The notes below the pieces were generated by a model. The model did not search any database. It was given only the letters and a program-made list of their open reading frames with translations, and had not been told where the DNA came from. The position numbers and the translations under genes were made by a program. Below are positions 47,644-58,297 of a stretch of 64,000 nt of DNA, piece after piece. How positions within the stretch are numbered: the stretch's first letter is position 1; every line of letters begins with the position of its first letter. Source of the DNA: Desulfolutivibrio sulfodismutans DSM 3696 (lineage in GTDB: Bacteria; Desulfobacterota; Desulfovibrionia; Desulfovibrionales; Desulfovibrionaceae); assembly GCF_013376455.1 (NCBI RefSeq), contig NZ_CP045504.1:4299001-4363000 (forward strand). Direction: 5' to 3'.

Positions 47644-48546
47644 TCAACCGAGGCCGCGCAAAATCGCCCACCGCATCGCGCCGTCCGTCGCCACCGCCTC
47701 GGCGGCGGCCAGGGGTTCGCCAGCGGGACCGAGGAGCAGGGCCTTGTCGCCCGGGGCCGCGCCAGCGGCGTCAAGCCGCATGCCCCGGGCCACCTTGGCC
47801 GCATCCTCCGCCCCGAAACGCACCCGTGGCCAATCCGCAAGCGCCGCCTCAAGGGGTAAAACCCTCTCGGGCAGACGCGCGGGCTCGGCCAGCACCTCGG
47901 CCAGGCCATGGGCCTGGTCCAGGCGAAACGGACGGCTGTACTCCCGGACAAGGGTGGTCATCACTGCGCCGCAAGTAAGTCGCTGCCCCAGGCTGTGGAC
48001 CAGGGAACGGACGTAGGCGCCGGATGAAACCCGTATCCGGAATTGAACCGACGGCAGATCCATGGAAACGATCTGCGCGTCGGAAATCTCGACCTCTTTG
48101 GTCTTGACCGGGGTCATCATGCCCCGTCTGGCCAGTTCATACAAGGGTTTTCCCTGGTGCTTGGCTGCAGAATAGGCCGGAACCTCCTGCATCTGGCGGC
48201 CGTTTGCGGCCGCGAGCTCGCGAAGCACATCCCCCTCGGTCACCGACTGCCAGGAAAATTCTCCGGTCACGGTCCCCTGGATGTCGTAGGTGTCCGTGGT
48301 CAGGCCCAGGCGCATGCCCGCCAGATAGACCTTGTCGTCGTGCAAAAACGTGGCGACCTTGGTGGCCCGCCCCAGTAAAACCACCAACACCCCCTGGGCC
48401 AGGGGGTCCAGCGTCCCGGCGTGGCCGATCTTTTTTTGCCCGAGCTGGTACTTGATGTCGTTTAGGCACGCCGTAGAGGTCGGCCCCGAGGGCTTGTCGA
48501 GAACCAGCACGCCATGCTGCTGGGTCGGTTTCACGGGGCTAGACAT
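47644..48546 (-). CDS. truB: tRNA pseudouridine-55 synthase
   Basis: 300 residues. GVLVLDKPSGPTS, the catalytic Asp in GHAGTLDPLAQGVL, and SSGAYVRSLVHSLG are all present. It converts U55 of the T-loop. The start overlaps the end of the nrnA-like gene by eight bases, showing translational coupling. C-terminal PUA-like part is Ala-rich. Confidence 0.96.
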   Translation of the reverse strand: MSSPVKPTQQHGVLVLDKPSGPTSTACLNDIKYQLGQKKIGHAGTLDPLAQGVLVVLLGRATKVATFLHDDKVYLAGMRLGLTTDTYDIQGTVTGEFSWQSVTEGDVLRELAAANGRQMQEVPAYSAAKHQGKPLYELARRGMMTPVKTKEVEISDAQIVSMDLPSVQFRIRVSSGAYVRSLVHSLGQRLTCGAVMTTLVREYSRPFRLDQAHGLAEVLAEPARLPERVLPLEAALADWPRVRFGAEDAAKVARGMRLDAAGAAPGDKALLLGPAGEPLAAAEAVATDGAMRWAILRGLG

Positions 48547-49513
48547 GCGCGATTGGCGCTCCAAGCGACGCTCCCACGGCTGCGACCAGCGTGGCCTGGG
48601 CCGCGTCCAGCGGCCCGTCCAGGGATCCGCCCGAGGCGTTTTTATGACCGCCGCCGCCAAATGACGCCGCCACGCGCTGCACGTCCACATTGCCCACCGA
48701 ACGCAGGCTGAACTTCACCTGGCCGCCCGGCAGTTCGCGCACGGCCACGGCCGCCTGCACGCCGCGCACCCGCAGCGCCCAGTTGACCAGCCCGTCGCAG
48801 TCCTCGACCGAAGTGCCGGTGCGGATCAGCGTCTCCTGGGAGATGGCGATGGCGCCGACGCGACCGTCGAAGTGCTGCGTCATGCCGCCCATGACCTCGG
48901 ACCACAACCGGATGCGGGACAGCGACCACTGATTTTTCAGGCGGGCGTTGGTCTCGCCCACGTCGAGTCCGGCGCGCAGGATCCGGGCCGCCAGTTCCAG
49001 GGTCTCGGGCCGGGTGGAGCCGAAGGTGAAATCCCCGGTGTCCGTGACCATGGCCACGTACAGGCATTGCCCCAGGCCGCCGGTCAGGGGCACGCCGAGT
49101 TCGTCCGCCAGGGCCGCCACCATTTCCCCGGTGGAGGACGAGGTGGTGTCCACCCAGTTCAGGGCCCCGAAGCCGGGATTGCCCAGGTGGTGGTCGATGA
49201 CGATGAGTCGGGCCGGGTCCACGGCATGCTCCAAAGGCCCCAGGCGGGCGGCGTCGCCGCAGTCCAGGGCCACGGCGAAGCCGTAGGCCGTCGGCAGGGC
49301 GGTGGTCCAATGCCCGGGAATGTCCATCCAGGAAAACTGGCCGGGCAGGGGCGAGGCGTTGGCCATGGTGAAACGCTTGCCCAGCCGCGACAGGATGTGT
49401 CCCAGGGCTGCAGCCGAGCCCACGGCGTCGCCGTCGGGATTTTCGTGGGAGAGGATCGCGATGTCGTCGTGTTCGCGAAGGATGCGCGCGATATCACGCA
49501 TCGGGGTGGGCAT
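48539..49513 (-). CDS. DHH/DHHA1 phosphoesterase (NrnA-like oligoribonuclease/pAp phosphatase)
   Basis: 324 residues. DHH motifs HENPDGDAVGSAAAL, ALDCGD, IDHHLGN and DTGDFTFG, then DHHA1 with the GGGGHKNASGG signature near the C-terminus. It degrades nano-RNA and 3'-phosphoadenosine 5'-phosphate. The start at 49513 has GAGG nine bases upstream and overlaps the end of rbfA by 20 bases. Position between rbfA and truB is the usual one. Confidence 0.93.
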   Translation of the reverse strand: MPTPMRDIARILREHDDIAILSHENPDGDAVGSAAALGHILSRLGKRFTMANASPLPGQFSWMDIPGHWTTALPTAYGFAVALDCGDAARLGPLEHAVDPARLIVIDHHLGNPGFGALNWVDTTSSSTGEMVAALADELGVPLTGGLGQCLYVAMVTDTGDFTFGSTRPETLELAARILRAGLDVGETNARLKNQWSLSRIRLWSEVMGGMTQHFDGRVGAIAISQETLIRTGTSVEDCDGLVNWALRVRGVQAAVAVRELPGGQVKFSLRSVGNVDVQRVAASFGGGGHKNASGGSLDGPLDAAQATLVAAVGASLGAPIAHV

Positions 49514-49829
49514 AGACCATGTCCTCAAGAAAGGTGTCGCGCGCAAAACGCAGTTCCGGAACGAATTTGATCTTGAGCCGGTGGCCCAAAAGTCCGCGCA
49601 TATAGCCCTTGGCCTGCTCAAGCCCGGCGGCGGCCTGGGCCTGGCGTTTCTCGTCGCCGGTCAGGGTGTAGAGCACCTTGGCCACGCTTAAGTCGGTATT
49701 TAAGGCCACGCCGCTTATGGTCACCAGTTCGAGCCGGGGGTCTGTCACGTCTTCCACGAGCATCTGGGCGATTTCCCGCATAATCAGGTCGGAAAGCCGT
49801 GTGGAGCGCCGGGAGGTCGCCTGTTTCAT
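49494..49829 (-). CDS. rbfA: Ribosome-binding factor A
   Basis: 111 residues. It contains RLSDLIMREIAQMLVEDVTDPRLELVTISGVALNTDLSVAKVLY-type core (split here), and AKGYMRGLLGHRLKIKFVPELRFARD, the family pattern. It acts in late 30S maturation. The ATG at 49829 lies nine bases from AAGG; the GTG at 49835 is too close to it. Confidence 0.95.
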   Translation of the reverse strand: MKQATSRRSTRLSDLIMREIAQMLVEDVTDPRLELVTISGVALNTDLSVAKVLYTLTGDEKRQAQAAAGLEQAKGYMRGLLGHRLKIKFVPELRFARDTFLEDMVYAHPDA

Positions 49830-49864
49830 AATCACTATCCTTGCCGACCCCGGGGGGTCGCGCC

Positions 49865-49919
49865 AGATCAGACCGGGGCAGACCGGGTCTGACCGGTTCA
49901 GATCGGGCCGGATCAGACC
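49865..49919. repeat. Short direct and inverted repeats between rbfA and the ylxP-like gene
   Basis: CAGACCGGG occurs at 49869 and 49879, CAGATCGGG at 49899 and CAGACC at 49914, with the inverted CCGGTC between. Together they can form a stem (CAGACCGGGTCTG). The last bases overlap the end of the DUF503 gene. Confidence 0.5.
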
Positions 49920-50200
49920 TGAATGATCTCGATGTCGTCGTAGACCAGTTCGGCCGCGTCCATGGCCACGACCTTGTTGAGCGCCTTCTGCAAAAGCCCC
50001 TGCACCCGGGGGGCGTCCGGGGAGACGGTCACGGCGGCCAGGACCAGGGTGTCGTGGGCATCCTGGCGGGCGATCTCGCTTATGGCCACATTGAAGGTGT
50101 TGCGCAGCTTCTGCTTGAGGCTTAAGGCCACGCGCCGTTTTCCCTTGAGCGAGTCGTTTCCATGGAGCCGAAACTCCAGGGTCAGGATGCCGATGACCAT
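49913..50200 (-). CDS. YlxP-like DUF503 protein
   Basis: 95 residues. MVIGILTLEFRLHGNDSLKGKRRVALSLKQKLRNTFNVAISEI is the family N-terminus (shown in parts), and the ferredoxin-like fold ends VVAMDAAELVYDD. It is conserved between infB and rbfA in many genomes and probably acts in translation, but its function is not established. 15 bases after infB. Confidence 0.92.
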   Translation of the reverse strand: MVIGILTLEFRLHGNDSLKGKRRVALSLKQKLRNTFNVAISEIARQDAHDTLVLAAVTVSPDAPRVQGLLQKALNKVVAMDAAELVYDDIEIIQV

Positions 50201-50215
50201 GGCCTAGGCACCGCC

Positions 50216-53086
<2,871 letters not shown>

Positions 53087-53098
53087 TTTGGCTTCCCC

Positions 53099-53374
53099 CT
53101 AACGTTTCCTGCCGCGCCCGGCGAATTTCTTGAATTTTTCCCGGCAGACGGGGTTGTCGCAGACATAGTGCCCTCTGCCGTCCATGCGCATCTTTGCGTC
53201 ATGGACCAGATGCGGCGGCGCTGTCTCGGCCGTGGCCGGGCCGCCGGACGCCCGGGACCGATCAACATATCGGGACAGTCCGGCTTTGGGAAACCGGCCC
53301 CGGCATATCACACACATGCGCACGGGAACGTGCTTCCCGCCGCAGTCTCCATTTTCGGGCCCCGTTGCACTCAT
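53099..53374 (-). CDS. ylxR: YlxR-family RNA-binding protein (DUF448)
   Basis: 91 residues. The motif RMCVICRGRFPKAGLSRYV and the later GRGHYVCDNPVCREKF match YlxR; the CxxC and C-x4-C pairs may bind zinc in this clade. It lies between nusA and infB, 12 bases from each neighbour, as usual. Other members bind RNA or affect RNase P; the role here is unknown. Confidence 0.9.
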   Translation of the reverse strand: MSATGPENGDCGGKHVPVRMCVICRGRFPKAGLSRYVDRSRASGGPATAETAPPHLVHDAKMRMDGRGHYVCDNPVCREKFKKFAGRGRKR

Positions 53375-53385
53375 GGGGCGGCGTC

Positions 53386-54810
53386 CTATTCCCCGGGCTT
53401 GGCCACAGGGTCGGCCTCGACTGCCGGGGCGTCGTCCGCCGGGGCCTCCGGCGTCGCAACGTCGGCATCGGCCGCCGTATCGCCAGCCGTGTCGGCAGCC
53501 GCCTCGGGTTCGTCACCGGCCGCCTCGTCCGCCGCCGCAACGGCCTCGGGCGCATCGCCCGTCTCTTCGGCCGGGGCCTTGGCCGGGGCCAGGAGCTTTA
53601 AGGCCAACCGGATGTTGCCCAAGCGCGTGGGGGTCATGTCCTCGATGCTTGAGAGGGCCTCGTCGTCGGCCTCGATCATCTGCTCAAGCGAGGTGAACCC
53701 GGCGGACAAGAACTTCTCCACAGGCATCTCAGCCACGCTGGCCAACTGCTCGAGTTCCTTGCGCGAGGCGTTTAATTCCCCGAAGCGGGATTCGGTGAAA
53801 ATATCGATCTTCCAGCCCAAAAGCTTGGCCGCCAGCTTGACGTTCTGGCCCTTGCGGCCGATGGCCAGGTTGAGCTGGTCGTCGGGAACCACGACCTCCA
53901 GGGTCTTTTCTTCCTCGTCCACGGTGATGCGCGAAACCGAGGCCGGAGACAGGGCGTTTCTGGCGAATCCGGCGATGTCCGGGCTCCAGACCACGATGTC
54001 GATGCGCTCGCCGCGCAGTTCCTGGACGATGTTCTGGATGCGCGATCCCCGGATGCCCACGCAGGCCCCCACCGGGTCCACGTCGCGATCCTTGGACATG
54101 ACCGCCACCTTGGCCCGGGAGCCGGGGTCGCGGGACACGCCCAGGATGCGCACGGTGCCGTCGGCCACCTCGGGCACCTCGCGGGAGAAAAGCGCGCTCA
54201 TGTAGTCGCCATGGGTGCGCGACACGATGATCTGCGGGCCGCGTCCCTGGGGCAGCACCTCGATGATGAAGGCCTGGACGCGGTCGCCGCGTTTGTAGCG
54301 TTCGCGGGGGATCTGCTCTTCCTTGGGCAAAAGGGCCTCGGTGCGGCCGAGGTTGATGATCCAGCCCGAACGGTCCCGGCGCTGGATGATGCCGCTGACG
54401 ATCTCGCCCTTTCTGTCCTTGTATTCCTCGTAAATGATTTCCTGCTCGGCGTCGCGCATGCGCTGGATGATCACCTGCTTGGCCGATTGGGCCGCGATGC
54501 GTCCCAGATCCTCGATCTTGAGCTTGAACCCCATCTCGTCGTCGATCTGCACGTTGGGGTCGATGGCCCGGGCCTCCTCCAGGGTGATCTCAGCGTCCGG
54601 GTCTTCCACTTCCGCGGCGACCACCTTGAACTGGTAGACGTCGATCTCGCCCTGCTCTTCGTTGTACCCCACCTCGAAATCCAGGTGGTCCCCATATTTG
54701 CGGGCCACGGAGGAGCGCACGGCCTCCTCGAGGGTGTCAACGAGGAGATCCCGGTCGATGCCCCGGTCCTTGCTTATCTGGTCGATTGCCTTTTTCAGCT
54801 CCATGCTCAT
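53386..54810 (-). CDS. nusA: Transcription termination/antitermination protein NusA
   Basis: 474 residues. N-terminal RNA-polymerase-binding domain (about 1-125), S1 domain (GEIVSGIIQRRDRSGWIINLG), two KH domains (about 200-345; VGACVGIRGSRIQNIVQELRGERID) and C-terminal helix-hairpin-helix repeats before an acidic Ala-rich tail. It controls pausing and termination. GGAGGTGACCCC precedes the first ATG, which overlaps the rimP stop by four bases. Confidence 0.97.
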   Translation of the reverse strand: MSMELKKAIDQISKDRGIDRDLLVDTLEEAVRSSVARKYGDHLDFEVGYNEEQGEIDVYQFKVVAAEVEDPDAEITLEEARAIDPNVQIDDEMGFKLKIEDLGRIAAQSAKQVIIQRMRDAEQEIIYEEYKDRKGEIVSGIIQRRDRSGWIINLGRTEALLPKEEQIPRERYKRGDRVQAFIIEVLPQGRGPQIIVSRTHGDYMSALFSREVPEVADGTVRILGVSRDPGSRAKVAVMSKDRDVDPVGACVGIRGSRIQNIVQELRGERIDIVVWSPDIAGFARNALSPASVSRITVDEEEKTLEVVVPDDQLNLAIGRKGQNVKLAAKLLGWKIDIFTESRFGELNASRKELEQLASVAEMPVEKFLSAGFTSLEQMIEADDEALSSIEDMTPTRLGNIRLALKLLAPAKAPAEETGDAPEAVAAADEAAGDEPEAAADTAGDTAADADVATPEAPADDAPAVEADPVAKPGE

Positions 54811-55379
54811 GGGGTCACCTCCGAGGGTCCATGGAAATGTTCCTGGCCGGGATCTCCTGCCGCATCGGGAAAACGGTGCACCAGCCTGGCCTTTTTGACG
54901 TCGTTCCAGGCAAAGTCCACGGCGGTCTGTTTCGGTCCCGGATCGGCCGTCATGGTGAACGCCTCGCCTGCGGCCCCGGTCAGGATTCCCCGGAACCTCC
55001 GACGCCCTAAGCGGGGCGTCAGAAGCGTCACCTCGATTTCACGGCCGATGTGCCCGGCGAGTTGGCCGGGCGTGAAAAAACGGCGCTCGATGCCCGGTGA
55101 AGAGACCTCAAGCACATAGGGGCCGGGCATGATGTCTTCCACGTCCAAAAGATATCCGGCATGGCGGCTGACCGTGGCGCAGTGGTCCACAGTCACTCCG
55201 GCCTCGCGCTCCGTCTGCCCCTGAGCCGCCCGGGCCTCGGGGGACAGGTCGATGAAAATACGCAAAAGTTCCCGATGCCCGGCCGAGGAGAGTTCGATTC
55301 CCCAGGGGATGAGTCCCTCGGCGGCGAGAAACGGGGTGAGAAGCTTTTCGATCCGTTGGGCGCGTTCCTGGATGTCCAT
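54807..55379 (-). CDS. rimP: Ribosome maturation factor RimP
   Basis: 190 residues. The N-terminal domain has WGIELSSAGHRELLRIFID and the conserved CATVSRHAGYLLDVEDIMPGPYVLEVSSPGIERRF (in parts), followed by the Sm-like C-terminal domain. First gene of the translation operon; the ATG at 55379 follows ATAGGAT. Between it and the tRNA terminator is a 14-base palindrome (CGGCTCGCGAGCCG, 55404-55417) that may be an operator. Confidence 0.94.
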   Translation of the reverse strand: MDIQERAQRIEKLLTPFLAAEGLIPWGIELSSAGHRELLRIFIDLSPEARAAQGQTEREAGVTVDHCATVSRHAGYLLDVEDIMPGPYVLEVSSPGIERRFFTPGQLAGHIGREIEVTLLTPRLGRRRFRGILTGAAGEAFTMTADPGPKQTAVDFAWNDVKKARLVHRFPDAAGDPGQEHFHGPSEVTP

Positions 55380-55425
55380 ATATCCTATAAAATACGGGAA
55401 AGTCGGCTCGCGAGCCGTGGCCCGG

Positions 55426-55458
55426 CAAAAAAAAAGTGGACCCAACCCGCTGGTCCAC
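55426..55458 (-). terminator. Terminator of tRNA-Gly
   Basis: On the minus strand GTGGACC/GGTCCAC followed by nine T, about 50 bases past the tRNA and ahead of rimP. Confidence 0.85.
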
Positions 55459-55507
55459 CTCTCCTCGTCACACATAAAAACGCCAGGGTCGTCAGAGGCT
55501 TAGAAGC

Positions 55508-55583
55508 TGGAGCGGGCGACGAGGATCGAACTCGCGACACCAAGCTTGGGAAGCTTGTACTCTACCAGCTGAGCTACGCCCGC
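55508..55583 (-). tRNA. tRNA-Gly (anticodon CCC)
   Basis: 76 bases with encoded CCA. The acceptor stem GCGGGCG pairs with CGCCCGC; the anticodon stem CAAGC/GCTTG closes the loop TTCCCAA, giving anticodon CCC for GGG codons; the T-loop TTCGATC is standard. It is followed by its own terminator. Confidence 0.95.
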
Positions 55584-55862
55584 TCGAATTGATGAAATTA
55601 CCCGGTGTGGAGTTTTTGTCAAGGGGCAAGATGCCCCGGGGAGCCCCCGGGGTTCCCCCGATGGGCGGAGGCGGGCGCCGACACGCCCGGGCGCAGCAAC
55701 CCGTCCGGACGCAAGACATCCCTTTTTCCGGGGAGTTGCGTGCGGATGCCGGATGTCGCTTCAGGGTTGCCTTTTTTGCCCGCGATGTATAGAAGTAATT
55801 GGTTGTCGGCACGCTGCCCCAGGGCGGCATGCGATTTAAAACAATCAACCCAAGGTTTTTTC
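55584..55862. other. Intergenic region upstream of the mgtE leader
   Basis: No gene seen. The first half contains GC-rich stems (GCCCCGGGG/CCCCGGGGT type); the part from 55760 to 55860 is AT-richer and should hold the mgtE promoter. Confidence 0.4.
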
Positions 55863-55991
55863 ATGGACCCTGACGGTAGTCGGCCCCGAAAGGCCGCGCG
55901 GCGCCAGCGCCGCGACCAGACCATGTCCCGCGCCTTTTCCCGGCCGCGAGGGATGTCCTGGTCGCTCCCGTTTTCGGACGGGTCCGACTAA
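55863..55991 (+). CDS. Candidate magnesium-sensing leader peptide of mgtE
   Basis: 42 codons: begins Met-Asp-Pro-Asp, followed by a Pro- and Arg-rich stretch (GSRPRKAARRQRRD) and a later SRPRG. An acidic-Pro-acidic start followed by basic residues is the pattern of Salmonella MgtL (MEPDP...RRR), whose synthesis destabilises ribosomes at low magnesium and raises expression of the following transporter gene. An AAGG lies eight bases upstream of the ATG. It ends 75 bases before mgtE. No homology was tested; chance resemblance is possible. Confidence 0.45.
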   Translation: MDPDGSRPRKAARRQRRDQTMSRAFSRPRGMSWSLPFSDGSD

Positions 55992-56066
55992 GCCTTTCCC
56001 CTCCCGGTTCGCCAAAGGCGCGGCCAGTTCCGCAGCCTGTAATTCCCTGTGCAAGGGAGGCGAACC
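55992..56066 (+). promoter_or_regulatory. Folding leader that can mask the mgtE ribosome-binding site
   Basis: Three pairings are visible. GCCTTT/AAAGGC (55992-55997 with 56014-56019). GGTTCGCC (56006-56013), in the loop of that stem, is exactly complementary to GGCGAACC (56059-56066) directly before the mgtE ATG. TCCCT/AGGGA (56044-56048 with 56054-56058) covers the Shine-Dalgarno AGGGAGG. These could switch with ribosome position on the upstream leader frame. Confidence 0.45.
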
Positions 56067-57530
56067 ATGCCGAACACCCTTCTGGCGAAATTTCCCATGG
56101 CGACGTCCGTCCCGGGCGTTTCCGACGTTTCGCGCGATGATCGCCGGGATGCCGTCGACGTCACGGCCCTGATCCGTTGCGCCGCAAGCGGCGAGCATCC
56201 CGGCGTCACGGCGCAACGCCTGTGCGCCGCCTTCGAAAACTCCCGCGAGGGCGACTCCCCCGATCCCGGCAGGGCGGCCCAGGTGGCCCGGCGGGTGTTG
56301 GCGGCCCTGGCCCCCGAGCGCCGGGCGGAAATCTTCGCCCACCTGACCGTGCCCGCCCAGGTGGCCACGGCCCAGGCCATGACCCGGGGCGAGGTTACGG
56401 CCCTGGTGTCGGCTATGCCCCACGACGACCGGGTGGATCTGCTCAAGCGCATCCCGGCCGAATGCCGCCAGGCCGTGATGCCCGCCCTGGCCCAGGCCGA
56501 GCGCGAGGACATCCGCCGCCTGTCCTCCTACGCCGAGGGCACGGCCGGGGCGGTCATGACCTCGGAATACGCCTCCCTGAATCCGGAGATGACCGCCCGG
56601 GAGGCCATCGAGAAGCTGCGCCTGGAGGCCCCGGACAAGGAGACCATCTATTACGCCTATGTGGTGGACGCCGCCCGGGGGCTGACGGGATTCGTGTCGC
56701 TTAAGGATCTCATCCTGGCCCGGCCCGAAAGCCGGGTCTCGGACCTGATGAACCGGGAGGTGATCTTCGCCCGGGCCGGTGACGACCAGGAAGAGGTGGT
56801 GAAAACGATCTCCCGCTACGACCTGCTGGCCCTGCCCGTGGTGGACGAGAACGGGGTCTTGGTGGGCATCGTCACCCATGACGACGCCATGGACGTGCTG
56901 CACCAGGAGCACACCGAGGATATGGAGAAGTTCGCGGCCATCGGCGGCAGCCACGACGGCCAGGCCTACCTGCGCACCTCGGCCTTCGGGCATTTCCGCA
57001 ACCGGGCCTTCTGGGTGGTGATCCTGGCCGCCCTGGGGCTGGTGTCCGGGCTGATCATCAGTTCCTTCGAGTCCACCCTGGCCAGTCTTTTGATCCTGAC
57101 CCTGTACATGCCCATGATCGCCGCCGCCGGGGGCAACGTGGGCAGCCAGTCGGCCACGGTGGTCATCCGGGCCCTGACCCTTGGCGACGTGAAACCCCGC
57201 GACGCCCTGCGGGTCTTTCTCAAGGAGTTCCAGGTGGCGGCCATGCTGGGCGGCATCCTGGCCCTTCTGGCCTTCGCCAAGGTGTCGTTTCTGTCCCACG
57301 GGGCGGTGTTGCCAGCGGGCGTGACCCTGGCCAAGGTGGGCCTGGTGGTCGGCCTGGCGCTGTGCGCCCAGGTGGTCACGGCTACCATCCTCGGCGCGGC
57401 CCTGCCGATTCTGGCCGTGCGCCTGGGGCGCGACCCGGCCGTGGCCGCCAGCCCCTCCCTGACCACGTTGGTGGATATCACCGGGCTTCTGCTCTATTTC
57501 GGCGCGGCCAGGATCATTCTGGGCGTGTAG
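56067..57530 (+). CDS. mgtE: Magnesium transporter MgtE
   Basis: 487 residues. The N-terminal superhelical domain (about 40-175, VSAMPHDDRVDLLKRIP) and a CBS pair (AGAVMTSEYASLNPEMTAREAIEKL and SDLMNREVIFARAGDDQEE) sense cytoplasmic magnesium; five transmembrane helices follow, including PMIAAAGGNVGSQSATVVIRAL, which lines the pore and holds the conserved Gly/Asn. It is a homodimeric magnesium channel. The ATG at 56067 has GGGAGG upstream; an in-frame ATG at 56049 has none. Confidence 0.95.
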   Translation: MPNTLLAKFPMATSVPGVSDVSRDDRRDAVDVTALIRCAASGEHPGVTAQRLCAAFENSREGDSPDPGRAAQVARRVLAALAPERRAEIFAHLTVPAQVATAQAMTRGEVTALVSAMPHDDRVDLLKRIPAECRQAVMPALAQAEREDIRRLSSYAEGTAGAVMTSEYASLNPEMTAREAIEKLRLEAPDKETIYYAYVVDAARGLTGFVSLKDLILARPESRVSDLMNREVIFARAGDDQEEVVKTISRYDLLALPVVDENGVLVGIVTHDDAMDVLHQEHTEDMEKFAAIGGSHDGQAYLRTSAFGHFRNRAFWVVILAALGLVSGLIISSFESTLASLLILTLYMPMIAAAGGNVGSQSATVVIRALTLGDVKPRDALRVFLKEFQVAAMLGGILALLAFAKVSFLSHGAVLPAGVTLAKVGLVVGLALCAQVVTATILGAALPILAVRLGRDPAVAASPSLTTLVDITGLLLYFGAARIILGV

Positions 57531-57551
57531 CCGGAGCGCGGCGCGAAGCCG

Positions 57552-57586
57552 GGGCCGGGCGGGGAATCCCCGTCCGGCCCTTTTTG
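57552..57586 (+). terminator. Terminator of mgtE
   Basis: GGGCCGGGCGGGG/CCCCGTCCGGCCC stem followed by five T, about 20 bases past the mgtE stop. Confidence 0.85.
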
Positions 57587-57675
57587 TTGCTACGGACCTG
57601 TCTCGATCCCGAGAATGGCGGCCAGAAGATTCGTCATACCGAGCACGCAGTCGTTCCGACCTGGGGCGTCGGATG

Positions 57676-57921
57676 TCACAGCAGTTCCCGTCCGGACGGT
57701 CCTCCCCAGCCCACGGCCTCGTGCCGGTTGTCCGCAGTCACCCGGGCCAGCAGTTCGGCCAGAGACATCTTCGGGCGCTGCCGCACTTTCATGATCATGA
57801 GCCCTTCCGGCGTGCGGTCGATGCGCACTGCATCGCCCGGGGAAAGCCCGGCCTCGGCGGCCAGGGCCTTGGGGATGCGCAGGCCGAGGCTGTTGCCCCG
57901 GCGGGAAACGAGGGTTTCCAT
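57676..57921 (-). CDS. AbrB/MazE-type antitoxin, orphan
   Basis: 81 residues. The N-terminus (SRRGNSLGLRIPKALAAEAGL, in parts) is the swapped-hairpin AbrB DNA-binding domain, followed by GDAVRIDRTPEGLMIMK and a C-terminal tail that would bind a toxin. GAGGAGG precedes the ATG. Normally a MazF or PIN toxin gene overlaps the stop codon; here only a 29-codon GTG frame follows before mgtE, so the toxin is missing or eroded. Confidence 0.8.
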   Translation of the reverse strand: METLVSRRGNSLGLRIPKALAAEAGLSPGDAVRIDRTPEGLMIMKVRQRPKMSLAELLARVTADNRHEAVGWGGPSGRELL

Positions 57922-58101
57922 AACGCCTCCTCGGTGAGTGGGTTGTCCGCTCCGGCATGGATGTGCTTTGCATATTCGGTGACCGGCGTCATCATGGCCG
58001 CCAGCCGGAAGGGATTGGCCTCAACCTTGCGGCGAGGACGGTTGCCATGTACCGTTGTCACATGATTCCGTGAGGTATGTCCGGTCATTATCGGAGGATG
58101 T

Positions 58102-58297
58102 ATGGGGTATTTTCTCTTTGTGGACGAAAGCGGACATGACCGCCGCGAGGCGCCGTACATGGTGCTGGCGGGAATCATTGTCGAAGATCGGAATATCTGG
58201 AACCTCATCCAGGCGATACGCAGGGCGGAAGAAGTCTTTTTTGGTATGCGGATCACCAAGGGTGAGCTGGAACTGAAAGGAAAAAAGCTCCTGAAAA
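58102..58297 (+). pseudogene. DUF3800 gene, 5' part, cut by an insertion sequence
   Basis: The first 65 codons (MGYFLFVDESGHDRREAPY ... KGKKLL) carry the acidic FVDESG motif of DUF3800 proteins. GGAGGA precedes the ATG. The frame runs on without a stop into the inserted transposase. Joined to 59566-60263 with one copy of the GAAAA duplicate it restores a 297-residue protein. DUF3800 proteins are often found with mobile or defence genes; their function is not settled. Composition is AT-richer than the flanks. Confidence 0.85.

Noticed and set aside
57679-57690. GTG start overlapping the antitoxin stop as a toxin gene start
   Set aside because: The minus-strand frame ends after 29 codons near the mgtE terminator and does not resemble a MazF or PIN toxin.
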